From: Escarpia spicata
Lineage: Eukaryota; Annelida; Polychaeta; Sabellida; Siboglinidae
Direction: 5' to 3'
Length of the DNA stretch: 64,000 bases
Assembly: GCA_963995525.1 (NCBI GenBank)
Contig: OZ023214.1
Location: 37,395,809-37,459,808, forward strand
The first letter of the stretch is position 1; every line of letters begins with the position of its first letter. The position numbers and the translations under genes were made by a program. This document shows, one piece after another, positions 35,815 to 62,445 of the stretch. A model generated the notes under the pieces. That model did not search any database, was not told the origin of the DNA, and saw nothing but the letters and a program-made list of their open reading frames with translations.

Positions 35815-36735
35815 TAACCACCACCACACCCTGTAATATCTAGAGTAGCTTACATTGAACACATCAGTGCGTAGACCACCACCACACCCCGTAATATCTA
35901 GAGTAGCTTACATTGAACACATCAGTGCGTAGACCACCACCACACCCCGTAATATCTAGAGTAGCTTACATTGAACACATCAGTGCGTAGACCACCACCA
36001 CACCCCGTAATATCTAGAGTAGCTTACATTGAACACATCAGTGCGTAGACCACCACCACACCCCGTAATATCTAGAGTAGCTTACATTGAACACATCAGT
36101 GCATAGACCACCACCACACCCCGTAATATCTAGAGTAGCTTACATTGAACACATCAGTGCATAGACCACCACCACACCCCGTAATATCTAGAGTAGCTTA
36201 CATTGAACACATCAGTGCATAGACCACCACCACACCCCGTAATATCTAGAGTAGCTTACATTGAACACATCAGTGCATAGACCACCACCACACCCCGTAA
36301 TATCTAGAGTAGCTTACATTGAACACATCAGTGCATAGACCACCACCACACCCCGTAATATCTAGAGTAGCTTACATTGAACACATCAGTGCATAGACCA
36401 CCACCACACCCCGTAATATCTAGAGTAGCTTACATTGAACACATCAGTGCATAGACCACCACTACACCCCGTAATATCTAGAGTAGCTTACATTGAACAC
36501 ATCAGTGCATAGACCACCACCACACCCCGTAATATCTAGAGTAGCTTACATTGAACACATCAGTGCATAGACCACCACCACACCCCGTAATATCTAGAGT
36601 AGCTTACATTGAACACATCAGTGCATAGACCACTACCACACCCCGTAATATCTAGAGTAGCTTACATTGAACACATCAGTGCATAGACCACTACCACACC
36701 CCGTAATATCTAGAGTAGCTTACATTGAACACATG
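35815..36735. repeat. 58-bp satellite array, about 16 units
   Basis: The unit begins ACCACCACCACACCCCGTAA and contains TATCTAGAGTAGCTTAC. Units are almost identical. Those nearer the start end GTGCGTAG, later ones GTGCATAG, and a few carry ACTACC, showing block-wise expansion. It lies between the convergent USP10 and DHRS4-like genes. Confidence 0.97.
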
Positions 36736-38134
36736 CTACGTAACTAGTAAATGGTCACAATTTCACACTAAAAAAATGCAGTGTTTCAATTTGGTTTAAA
36801 CCACCGCCATCACTAAATTTCACTTGGAGTGCGTGGCCATGACATTTTGTGCAATCCAAAACCATAGCCTATTGATGCTGGATTCAACTGACAGGACATC
36901 ACCCACAATGTGCCCAGTTCCGATATCATCTACTGGTATATATATTTCACCCATTTATAAGAATGTATTTCCTCACAATATTATATAGGCCACCCACCCA
37001 CCCGCCCATCCAGTATTTTTTTTAAACTAAATTGATGTGACCATTCCTAACACTCGTCAGGATAAAGAGCTCCTAAGGAAAATTTAAAATAATAAAACAA
37101 AATCGGTGTTAAATTTTTATTTTTCAAAATGTATATCCTTACATCCAACATAAAGTCCATCACAGCAGAAGCCACTAATTACCTTGTTACTTTATTTCTC
37201 TTGACCAGATAAATGTGTAACACATATAAACTGTCAACGATAAATTAAAAGGCATTTACAGGAGACCATTAAGACAATTATATATTATACACTGTAATTA
37301 TTGTGTTCTCTACATGGATATTCATACCAGAAAGTGTACTATTAGCCAATTTTGCATACCAGACTTATATTTCAGCAACGCGCGCAGTTGAAGTATTTCC
37401 ACTCCTGCCTATATCTGTAACACGTATTCACCCAAATATTTTCAAACCACACATTGCTTTATATCGGGCACAATACTGAACAATGTTTATGATATGTTTG
37501 AGTTGTGAAAACACCATGGTAGAAAATTGAAATAAGCACAATTTTCTGACATGAATGAATATATTTAGCTTTCAAGAAGTACTTACTTGATCCTCAATAA
37601 TGTACTCTTGTTAGAGGTTATACCTTTATTCATACAATATTACCAGGTACATTAGTATTATTAATGCTAAAAACAGTGTCAACCAAAGGTGTAAATGATA
37701 AACAGTCATACATGGCTAAATACACTATACAACTATTTTTCACTTTCTCCAGCTCCAGTCTCCATCAAAACTATTTATTTTTTGCATGATACTTATGGCA
37801 AAGGGTGACAACATTTGTCATGTTTTTGGTACAAATACCCATGTTCATTTTTGGTATATGTGTGTGCATTTATAAATTTCGTCTTACCCATTCTGCCTGT
37901 GATAAATGATATACACTTTGCTAAATTATTTGTGCATAGTTACAATATAATGAATACATAGTTCATAGTAATCACATTCTACACACCCTTGTCCATACAC
38001 ACAGGTCACCTAGCAATCAATGTCTTGGAGCTCATCACAGATTATTACGAAGATCTAACAGTCTCGTTTGTGAATAACTAGACCTTGGTTGAAGCCTTCT
38101 GTCTGTCTGCAGATATTGTTGTACAGACACTGTA
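36736..38134. other. Intergenic DNA / DHRS4-like 3' UTR
   Basis: AT-rich with no coding signal. The 3' UTR of the minus-strand DHRS4-like gene must run into it. TTTATT on the + strand (AATAAA on the minus) occurs near 37623 and 37763, but I cannot say which is used. Confidence 0.4.
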
Positions 38135-52813
<14,679 letters not shown>

Positions 52814-52839
52814 CTGCAACAGTGACCTCATCAAACGGT

Positions 52840-53120
52840 GGCGGAATACTTTGTATGAGATACTGTACAAGTGGAAGAATACTTTGTATGACATACTGTA
52901 TAAGTGGAAGAATACTTTGTATGAGATACTGTACAAGTGGAAGAATACTTTGTATGAGATACTGTACAAGTGGAAGAATACTTTGTATGACATACTGTAC
53001 AAGTGGAAGAATACTTTGTATGAGATACTGTACAAGTGGAAGAATACTTTGTATGACATACTGTACAAGTGGAAGAATACTTTGTATGACATACTGTATA
53101 AGTGGAAGAATACTGGGGTG
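52840..53120. repeat. 33-bp minisatellite, about 8 units
   Basis: Unit GAATACTTTGTATGAGATAC … TGTACAAGTGGAA. As 33 is a multiple of three, three frames remain open across it on both strands; these are artefacts. It lies just upstream of the first identified DHRS4-like exon. Confidence 0.95.
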
Positions 53121-53341
53121 GGGCACACGCAACACACTGCTGTGTAACAGCTGCAGATTAACTGCTTATGGGAGTGCCCTGGAAACACCCCCTTTGGGGT
53201 ATACAGGTTAATAAGGGCCAGAGACAACATATGCAGTGTTGTTCTGTGAATAAAGGACCTATGATGCAACCTTGATCCTTACTAGGCCTTCGCAGTAGTC
53301 ATAGATATAATCCGCATGTAGACTAGGAAGCCGACAACATC

Positions 53342-56300
53342 CAGGGGTGACATGTAACGAAGTAAAACTACTTCGTTACTCTACTCGAGTAGTTTTTTCA
53401 AGTAATTGTAACTAACGAAGTAAGATTTCTACTAACTACTTTTACTTCGTTACTTTCATTTACTTCGTGATATTTTCATTACATTTTTGTCTGAACTGAC
53501 ATCGCCTGGCGGCGCTCCGTCCATCGACCAACATTTCTTAAAACTAATTTTAATCACCAGGTGGATCATGTCGCCAGGGCAGAAGCTAATATTATCCAAT
53601 CGTGGGCCGGTTCTCAATCGTATTCGGATATAAAGCTTTTTTCGAAGCCGTCAAGCAGAGCGCAACATTAGGTCACTTCGGATTGTTACAGTAATTATGG
53701 TGGACGTAATTGCTAGTGAATTAGAGAGCGCTGAAGAGGAATACCCGTGGCCGTATCTTGCATTGATATTTCGGTTCTTGTCAAGGAAGAATAATTCCAT
53801 AAAGATGGTTTGCATATGTGTCGTCCCCATCGAATTTGCGAAAGCATGTTCAGGTAAGCATGGGTTGGCTAATCTGTAGTCATCGTAATGTATTCTCCTA
53901 TTTGTTATATGCCATTATGCATCACACAGGCCTAATGCCAGTGACAGTGCCTGGAAAATTTAGGCAGAAATGTAGTTAGCCTGTAACTCTATAAGGTATA
54001 TTTATAACGACAAAATCGAGGTGGGCCCACACGGCCCGGATACTGGACAGATGACCAGGCGGCCATATTGGAATTAATTAAATTTAGTAAACAAGAAATA
54101 ATTTCTCTATCCAATGCCATCATTTAACATGTTGATATTTTAAGTTTTTTAATCTGAATGATAGTCTGAATGTATATTCTTTCCACTGGCACGCACCATT
54201 AAGTGTTTCATTAAAATAAATTGTAAATATTTTAAATGTTTGAAAGTAATTTATAGTTTTCCTTGTGTCATTTTTATACTTGTTAAACACTAAAACAGTT
54301 GTTCATAATACATAAATTTGGCTGCTCTGATACTTCTTTTTAAGATAGGTTTGTCTTTTCAATAACGTAATTAATTGACATAGGATCTGTAATCAGTTGA
54401 TGTTAGATCTGTAACCTTAATCTGCTTATGAGTTATGCAGGTTGTCTCTGTATTTAATATGCCTTTTTTGTGTTTATATTTATTAAGCTTGACTACTGTT
54501 TTACAATTTCAATTACTTCACTGATTATTTTGGAATTATTATTTGGATCAGTCAGACAAAGGATTTTGATCTGATTTCTCCATAATATTTGAGTTAATTA
54601 TTTCATTAACAAAATGTGACATAGCTTTTTCATTTTTGTATTGTGACTAATTATTCTTTAACTTCACATTACAGTTAATGCACAAGAATCAACTAGGAAG
54701 GTACACTTCATTGACGTCTAACAAGTGCAAGAGGACCGATGACCACGCTGCTGGTTGCGCTAGACCTGTGAAGCAGCTCAGACTTGAGCAGTGTGGCCAG
54801 AGGGCCGGCTGTGTATCACAACCAACAGCCGATCGCCTCATCATGGACGTCATCGTTGAGGGCTTGCTACCTTTCAGCTTCGTGACCTTGCCATCCGTCA
54901 AGGCGCTGGTGAATGACCTTCGACCCGACAGGACGGTGAAGTGTCGTGACACGGTCAAGAGTCACATGACGAGCGGCGTTGTCGCGATGAAGCAGCCACT
55001 GATATTCAAAACTCGTCATCATTTTGCCAACCGAGACATATATTTTTGAAGACTTGATATGATGCAATGTTATATGCATGTTTCAGCTGAAGCCAACTTA
55101 TATTCAAGACTGGTCATACTTTTTTTAAAAGCTGGGACTGTGATACAACGTTTTGATCACACTGTTATATATGTTTCAGACTGAAGCCAACCGAGACTTG
55201 TTTCTTGGAGGAGTATCATGACGTGACGAGACCTCTGACACAGGCCCTCAGAGCAAAGCATTCATGGGTACTTCCTACCGACATTGACAATTCTACAAGA
55301 GAAGCTGCGAGCAAAGTGCGAAGTCGTGCAGACGTGCATGCCATTGATCGATGCCTTGCTCGCAGGCATCGCCCTGTCGATTTGCAGACGAGTTGGAAGA
55401 CCCGGAGTTGATTGCCACTGTCATACTCCATCCAAAGTTTAGGAAGGAATGGACAGATGACTCATCTGTGTTGGACAAAGGTAAGTTAGGTGTGGTATAT
55501 ATATATATTCATATATATTGTGCATGTGTAAATATCAGTGAAGATGCTAGCCTGCTGTTAGGTGATAATTTAAGAGAAAAAGATAGCAGTTGCTGCCAAT
55601 TATCACCAACCTGTACATCCTAGATGAATTTTAATTTAGCAAATATATTTTAGTGTGGTGTGCTTTTGAAGTGCTTGGGAGTTTTGAAAGAATGTTATGA
55701 AGCAGTTACTTTTACTATTCACACACCAATATTAATTTTCATCCAGCTATAGCCTGGCATATCATTTTTATTGTCGTGCTGATTTGGTGGTAAACTGTGT
55801 AGTTTATTAATTTCAGATTGAAATGAGACCTAAAACTTGTCTGTTTGCAGGCATGCAGTTCATCAAGCGACTGGCTGCCATGGAGGAGGCATCCTCTGCA
55901 GTTCATGGCCACGCGGCAGAGATGGCATCCACCGACGACGATGACTTCTTTACCAGAAGGCAGCAGTCGACTGGGCTGGTGCAGCTGGACGAGTACCTGT
56001 CCATCCAGTCATCAGAGACGGCGTCAGTCGCAGCATGGCCAATGCTGAAGACCTTGTTTATTGCCACCAACACTGCCCTGCCAGCTAGCGCTGCGTGTGA
56101 GCGCCTGTTTGGTGCAGCTGGGCACATCTTCACTCCATTAACGGCCCGCATCGGGATGGACATTTTGAGGATCAGCTCTTGCTGAAACTCAACAAGTCGT
56201 TTCTTGTGTGAACTGTGGTAGACTGGTAGTTTCGTGATGACATTTTCTTCATCGTTTCTTGTGTGAACTCTCGGTAGTAGATAGAAGGTACAGGCTTTTT

Positions 56301-56523
56301 AGGTAGTTATATTATATCTGTAATGTATATATTTTGCCGTTGGTTACTTCCTGACAATAAATCTTTCTGTTCTACTTTTACTTCAATTACTTTTAAAAAG
56401 TAGTTTTACTTTTTACTCAAGTAGATTTTTTAGATGTTACTTTTACTTCTACTCAAGTAGTTTTGAAGATACTTACATTTACTTCTACTCAAGTACAAAA
56501 TTAAAGTAGTTCAGTCACCCCTG
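53342..56523 (+). mobile_element. hAT transposon with terminal repeats and target duplication
   Basis: The 3182-bp element starts CAGGGGTGAC and ends GTCACCCCTG. Both subterminal regions are full of ACTACTT / CTCGAGTAG / CTACTCAAGTA words (53345-53470; 56375-56510). Flanks CAACATC (53335-53341) and CAACATAC (56524-56531) are an 8-bp duplication with one base lost. It encodes a broken transposase. Confidence 0.88.
53697..56207 (+). pseudogene. hAT transposase remnant of the 53342-56523 element
   Basis: Exon-like pieces: 53697-53850 (MVDVIASELESAEEEYPWPY … FRFLSRKNNSIKMVC, donor CAG|GTAAGC), a BED-finger start; 54675-55020 (SQPTADRLIMDVIVEGLLPF, DRTVKCRDTVKSHM); 55170-55480 (LEEYHDVTRPLTQAL; ELEDPELIATVILHPKFRKE; donor AAAG|GTAAG); 55851-56207 (MQFIKRLAAMEEA … LDEYLSIQSSE … PASAACERLFGAAGHIFTPL, then by frameshift HFEDQLLLKLNKSFL). 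The last is the hAT dimerisation domain. Much of the DDE core between the second and third pieces is missing or scrambled, so it is non-functional. Confidence 0.8.
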
Positions 56524-57097
56524 CAACATACCATGAGTATTCCACTTACATATGGCTACACTGTGAGTATACCACTTATATATATAGCTGTGTTGCCATC
56601 TTCCCGGACACCGAAAATTGCCCACAACAATACTTTGTAGAAAAAGTATTATTCTGAGAACTGAAGCATGATGCAGCAAGGTGAAGAAGCAAGACATTCA
56701 CTCCACTCCTTGAAGAGTGGAGTGAATGAGAGGCAAGACACTGTATCCGAGATACAGACAGCAATACAAGACACTGTATCCGAGATACAGACAGCAATGG
56801 ACGACCAAGAGATGTGGGCAAGACATTCTGCAAAGCAGATAGCAACATCACTTGGATGGCCAGACAGCTAAGAAAAGATCAGAAAACTGCCTCAATGTGG
56901 ACGAGAAACTGAAGTGTTTGTAACCAGAAAGTGCAAGAGAATGCACGAACAAACGGCATAAAAGACATGAATGACTTATCTCGTTTTGCACCTTTTCATT
57001 CTGGTATTGCAGCTAATGAAACGAAAGTAGCAAAAGTAACTCTCAGATTAAAATGTAGTGACAATGAAGTTTTCGCTGACTGACTACAGACGGTCTC
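56524..57097. other. Intergenic DNA with a small local duplication
   Basis: GACACTGTATCCGAGATACAGACAGCAAT occurs twice in tandem (56738, 56769), and CACTCCACTCCTTGAAGAGTGGAGTG near 56699 is a hairpin. No gene recognised. Confidence 0.4.
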
Positions 57098-57620
57098 CAG
57101 GGTCCGTACGCAGCCTTTGAAGTCTTCAGAAGCCTTGAATTTTACTGAACCTAATTCAAGGCCTTGAAGTCCGAGAATTTTACAAGTCTTGAAAAGTCTT
57201 GGATTCTATTATGATAAATTAAAATTACTACTTGCCAACCTTTCATCACGACGAATAACAGCCGTACGTGAGAGCGGGTGCGGATGGCAAGTCAGCTACG
57301 TTATTATCAGCGTCGAGAAAGCCAATGTATAAAATAACTTGAGTGCACATTGGGCAATCAGCATTTCCACTTGGTTAACGCCATTTTGTTCTCAGTTGAG
57401 TAAATAATTTACGTTTGTTGGACGGGGGGAATACAATCTGTTTCAAAAGATGGACAAAGCAAAATGTCAAGACAGTTGGCTTGAAGAAACAGTACGTGGT
57501 TGGAATGTAACTCGAAGGATGTGTTCTCTGCACACTGCCGTGTTTGTAAGCTGTGTTCAACATCGAGGTAATAAGGGAATCGGCACTTCAAAGTCCACAG
57601 TCACGTGCAGCGTGAGGGCT
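57098..57620 (+). pseudogene. Fragment of another hAT element (end plus BED finger)
   Basis: CAGGGTCCGTACGCAGCC at 57098 looks like a hAT end, followed by CTTGAAGTC-type subterminal words. At 57445-57600 two frames give KCQDSWLEETVRGW and DVFSAHCRVC … HFKVHSHV, resembling a BED finger (CxxC … H…H) with stops. No matching right end was found. Confidence 0.5.
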
Positions 57621-57797
57621 TTTTAAGTTTAAGGCTAAGTGATTCAGAATTGTTGTCGTATAATATGTTAGAGATGAGACCTGCACCGACAAGGTTGAAA
57701 TGTAGGAAATAAAGCATTGACAGGTGTGTTGAAAAATGAGACCTGCATCTTCTTCGACTGACGCGATTGGGAGCATCTCTACTCCACTGCTCAAACA

Positions 57798-57995
57798 GTG
57801 ACTGCTCCCACTTGTACGGCTCCAGTCACCACGGTGACAACACAGCGACACAAGAGATGTGTGACCGACACAGATACTGAGGAGAGTGCATTCTTTCAGA
57901 AGTCACTGGCATCGGACATTGCCAAAAACAAAAGCAAAGTTAAACTTGTGCAGTTGCAGATGACTAAATTGCAATGCAAACTGCAGCTAGAGTAG
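57798..57995 (+). other. Unrecognised 65-codon ORF
   Basis: Ends in a basic helical stretch (AKNKSKVKLVQLQMTKL). It may be the tail of a transposon accessory protein, since it lies next to a repeat shared with the ISL2EU-flanking region (51075). No function can be assigned. Confidence 0.2.
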
Positions 57996-58034
57996 TTTCA
58001 CATGCACGGACATTTACTGACAGCAAATGTGTAC

Positions 58035-58220
58035 AACGGTAGTTAACACATCACGAACATGACATCTAATAATGAATGTGATGTCTATCGATAACATTGC
58101 AAATTGTACGTAAATACAAGAGGACTAACAGTTTGTGGTATTTGCTCTTTAACTTTAACTGTGTCAATTAAAGTTAGAGTAAATACCACATATTCTTATT
58201 CATTTTGTATCTTATCTATA
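58035..58220. repeat. Foldback repeat, copy 2
   Basis: GTGGTATTTGCTCTTTAACT faces AGTTAGAGTAAATACCAC. TGATGTCTATCGATAAC and ATTCTTATTCATTTTGTAT match the copy at 51075-51255. Confidence 0.7.
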
Positions 58221-58764
58221 ATGTTCAATATTGTTTTGATATAATTAAACGTCATATTTATTATACTGTTTTAATTATGTCATGCACAGTTGCTTTCAAG
58301 TAAGTGAATTGTTATACGAGTTTGTTACACAAGGTCAACTGTTCAGTGTAGCTGGAAAGGTGTTCCGTGCAGAATGGTGCCGATGTGACAGCACCATCAA
58401 ATCACTCGTGTTTTTGAAATGTAATAAGTGATTCAAAAGTGTTGTCACTTAAGTGGATGAGATAATGAAGTGAACGAATGCTGAGTAGACACAGTGGTCT
58501 TGTGGTACTGTCAACCTTGTATAATGATGTTTGTATGCTCTTAGAAAACAATACTAAATATGTTAATGTCAATTCAATGAGTTTGTATGTTTTCTTCTGT
58601 GTTTTTCTAACACAGAAATTTAACTGAAATTAATTGTTAATTGTACAGAATAGTTAATATAACTGAACAATTTGGGAGGTAGTATATTTTAATTGACCTA
58701 ATAAATGTGTGAAGTTTAATTTAATTGACATTTTTTAGTTAACTGTAATTTAATTAACTTTCCA
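58221..58764. other. AT-rich intergenic DNA
   Basis: Simple AT-rich sequence with many TTAATTG words near 58620-58760; no gene recognised. Confidence 0.45.
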
Positions 58765-59285
58765 AGTTAATTGGCCCATGCCTCCAGGACTATCACAACT
58801 ATATGAAGACATAACCTAATGGTTGTATTGGCGCATGCCTCCAGGACTATTACAACTATATGAAGACATAACCTAATGGTTGTATTGTCCCATGCCTCCA
58901 GGACTATCACAACAATATATGAAGACATAACCTAATGGTTGTATTGGCGCATGCCTCCAGGACTATCACAACTATATGAAGACATAACCTAATGGTTGTA
59001 TTGGCGCATGCCTCCAGGACTATTAAAACTATATGAAGACATAACCTAATGGTTGTATTGGCCCATGCCTCCAGGACTATCACAACTATATGAAGACATA
59101 ACCGAATGGTTGTATTGGCCCATGCCTCCAGGACTATCACAACAATATATGAAGACATAACCTAATGGTTGTATTGGCCCATGCCTCCAGGACTATCACA
59201 ACTATATGAAGACATAACCGAATGGTTGTATTGGCCCATGCCTCCAGGACTATTACAACTATATGAAGACATAACCTATTGGTAC
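58765..59285. repeat. 57-bp minisatellite, about 9 units
   Basis: Unit TTGGCCCATGCCTCCAGGAC … GAAGACATAACCTAATGGTTGTA with small variants (GCGC/GCCC; three units differ by the insertion ACAATATATG). The 83-codon minus frame across it is repeat-driven. Confidence 0.95.
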
Positions 59286-59904
59286 TGACAACTGACAAAC
59301 ACAGAAGGAATTACATCAACTCGTAACCCAAAGCCAGTGAAGACTCTGTGAAGATACAGGAACTGCAATTAGATAATTCTACAAAAGTGATGATGATGCC
59401 TGGAAATAGGCTATGTGAGTTGAGAATTCAAAATAGAGTCAGTGCTTTAACATCCAGATATTGTCTAGGCTTCCTTCATGCTGCACAGAATGTTTTTTCA
59501 AGGCTGAAAACCCTATGCTAGCAACAGGGTTTTCGGAATTCGCCGAACTACGTCCAAAAAATGTTGTAGACCGCGCGCAGACCTTCCAACATTTTATTTA
59601 GAAAAGCACAAGATCTTCCTACAAAAACAGAAGATTTCTGCTCGAAGAAACAATCACATTTAATACCAACCAAACACCCGTCTTCCGCATCTGTCTCTCA
59701 GTGTGAGCATTGTAAATGCCAGTAGCACATTTGGCACTGTCGATTAACTCCCTTGTTGGTCGAAGCTAGTGTCACTCAAAGTCAATGTTGATCTTACAGT
59801 GCAACAGTCTCTGCACCAAGAGACACCCGCAACAAGGTGTCGTTCTTTGTGCAGAGACTGAACAGTTCAACGGGGGCCTGGTTTAACGCAACAGAGTGCA
59901 AAGT
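59286..59904. other. Intergenic DNA, no gene recognised
   Basis: CAGTCTCTGCACCAAGAGAC (59808) and GTGCAGAGACTG (59850) form a small hairpin. Nothing else recognised. Confidence 0.4.
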
Positions 59905-60345
59905 AACGCAAATCACCAGAACTCAAAATCTTAATACCTTGTTCTTGGCAGTCATATAGTGAAACGAGTTGACGCAGGGAAATATCTTGGGGTAATGGTC
60001 ACAGACAACCTATCCTGGTGAACACATATCTCCCAGACTTCCAACAAAGCCAATGCCACTTTATCATTCTTAGGGAGAAATCTGAAATCTTGTCCGCAGG
60101 TACTAAAAGAAAGAGCTTATGTCACCCTTGTTCGCCCCATTCTAGAATACGACTGCACAGTATGGGACCCACAATTACAAAAAGATATAAACACCCTCGA
60201 GAAAATACAAAGAAGAGCAGCCCACTTTGTCAAAGGCGATTACAATTTCCATACCAGCATAACAAATATGTTAAATGATTTAGGTTGGACACATCTCGGA
60301 GAGAAAGAGGAACCTTCGATTATTACTCATGTCCAGAATTGTCCA
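59905..60345 (+). pseudogene. C-terminal fragment of a LINE reverse transcriptase
   Basis: Reading with shifts: KYLGVMVTDNLSW, stop, THISQTSNKANATLSFLGRN, LKERAYVTLVRPILEYDCTV, WDPQLQKDINTLEKIQRRAA, MLNDLGWTHLGEK. The order KYLGV … LVRPxLEY … LExxQRRAA is the post-RT region of common APE-type LINEs. In-frame stop at about 60018. Confidence 0.8.
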
Positions 60346-60704
60346 CAATCAAATTGCTGTCACTTAGAATTTGTTTACGTAGAAACACATGTGCACGGCA
60401 ACCTTCTAGACATCACTAACACCAGCAGGGCAAACACTGTATTAGTGACCCAAGATCTACATATGGAGCTCCTAGCTCGAGAACAAGAAGCTCAAGGAGG
60501 AGGAGAGGAAGCAGAGGTTATCAACAACCATGGCGCCAGGCAGATGATGTCAATTTAGATCAAAAACCCTTTGTCTGGCCTTGTTAACCCTCCTGCTGAG
60601 CAGGGATGTCGAACTCTGTCTGGCCAAAAACATCTGCTGCTGGTAACGTACACAAAATGCATTCGCCAGTCGCATGTGCTATCGATAATGCGAAAAAGTA
60701 ATTA

Positions 60705-61016
60705 CATTTAGAGTTTCTACTGAAAGATAAACAGATTGACTGCATCCAAAACACTATTGATGGATGTAATGTCATGGAAATTCTTCCTACTGGGTATGGA
60801 AAAATTATGATATACACCCTTGTACTCGCAATATTTGACATGTTACATGACAAGCATAGGGACTGGTACTTCGTGTATATGTTTATGTTGTTGCATCTCA
60901 AATTAGATGCAGAAAGTAAGGTTTCGGTTCTTAAGTTTCAGCACATAAATGATTTACCCATGCAAGTGACATCCAATCAGCCTGTGTGCAGCATGTTCAA
61001 CAAATGGAGTTCCTAG
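60705..61016 (+). pseudogene. RecQ-like helicase fragment (Walker A)
   Basis: One frame reads LLKDKQIDCIQNTIDGCNVM, EILPTGYGKIMIYTLVLAIF. The pattern LKxxQxxCI … G(x)DVxxxLPTGYGKS is motif 0/I of RecQ-like DNA helicases. Here the conserved Ser/Thr after GK is Ile, the DEAH box is absent and the frame ends at 61014, so it is a fragment. RecQ-like genes are abundant in some invertebrates, often alongside mobile elements. It may continue at 61191-61469, but I see no helicase motif there. Confidence 0.5.
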
Positions 61017-62445
61017 CTCGAGAAGAAGATCGATGATGAGGATGAGGACCCCGAGGGACTCTCTTATTGAAGACGTCATCGGTACTGATGAAGTCGACGT
61101 GATACGTTGACGAAAGCCTCTACCAGGTAAATTAAACATCTTGGATATGAAAAATGAAAGTTTCTGATTTCTTATTGAAAGCATAAAGAAGTGTATACTG
61201 AACAGACAGGTGTATGCACACTGGCCCCGTACTTCCAACAGTCGGTTCGAACAGAAGAAGAGCTGGGAGTTCCTGTCATGGAAGAACTACTCCAAAGCAA
61301 TGAACTGTATGTAAGATGCCCGTCTTTCAAGTCCAGTGTTGTGGCAACATTTTTACAAAAGCCACATCTCTTAACAGACACACTGATCGGCATATCACTG
61401 CGCTCCAAATTAAATTGCCATGATTGGAGCACATTAGATGCGGTGTTTCATGTTTCTCAACAGAATTAAATCATTTATACTTTATATTTTTTGTCTTCTC
61501 TATCGTGTCTGTTGCTGTTGGCGCACTTGTTCTGTAAGGTTTTTAGAAAACACACATGTATTGAATGGGAGATATACCATCAGCAGGTCATGGTTAGGTG
61601 ATTAATATTTATGTCACAGCCAGTTCGTGGTCCGCCTTTCATATTTCAACACATCGTAAGAGAAAGAAGGTAGCATGATGTCCATATTAATTTATAATAT
61701 TGTACTATATTGTACTATATTGTGCATAGTGCGTCCTGCAGATGTTGATCTGCCTGTGATTACCGATTTCATGCAGAGACACTTTATCTCCCCTGTAGAA
61801 TTTTGTAGAATGTGTTGGCCACAATTCTACATAAATTATGTAGAATTCTATAACAAAAAAATCTTCTGCCAAAATCCTATAGAATATATCCGGTGGGGGT
61901 TGGGCCTCTCTGGTGGGGGGAAAATGACCACCCCCCCACCTTTGCTAATCCTGTCATTTAATAATTGTGTTATATAATATCACGATGAGTATGTAACCCA
62001 AGCCACAAACTGTTTTACTAAAACCCTACCAGCATTGTCAGCTAACTACAAGACTAACCTTTTCTTCACTGATCATACCTACAATTTCATTGCAATAACC
62101 GATACACAAAAACAAAAGATGCTTCTTGCTGCTAGCTGTAACTTGCTGGCCACATTAGACATAACAATGCGACAGGACCACCACCTTCAATGAGACTGCT
62201 CAGCTCACAGTGTTTTGGCCTGCGCCAGTTGCTTGACTGACATGGCAGAATCATAATTTCTCAAATTTACTTTCATAATGCATGCCAGTCTGCATTATGT
62301 TATAGAATATGTAGTAGACAGTAGACAAGAGATCTTGACATTGTTAGTATTTTTACTTCATTTTGTTTCTCCTTTCAAATTTTTCTTTAATACTGTATAT
62401 TTTATATATTCAGTATGTACATTTAATTAGTTTGTCGTGGCGATG
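61017..62445. other. Intergenic DNA with one unrecognised ORF
   Basis: An unrecognised frame (61191-61469, 92 codons, VRTEEELGVPVMEELLQ) has no domain I know. 61790-61880 has AGAATTCTATA/TAGAATTCTA palindromic words and 61895-61945 has G- and C-runs. No other gene seen. Confidence 0.35.

Noticed and set aside
35815..36735. CRISPR-like array of regular repeats
   Set aside because: Units are contiguous with no spacers; it is a tandem satellite in a eukaryote. The same applies to the arrays at 38345, 39903, 44795, 45825, 52840 and 58765.
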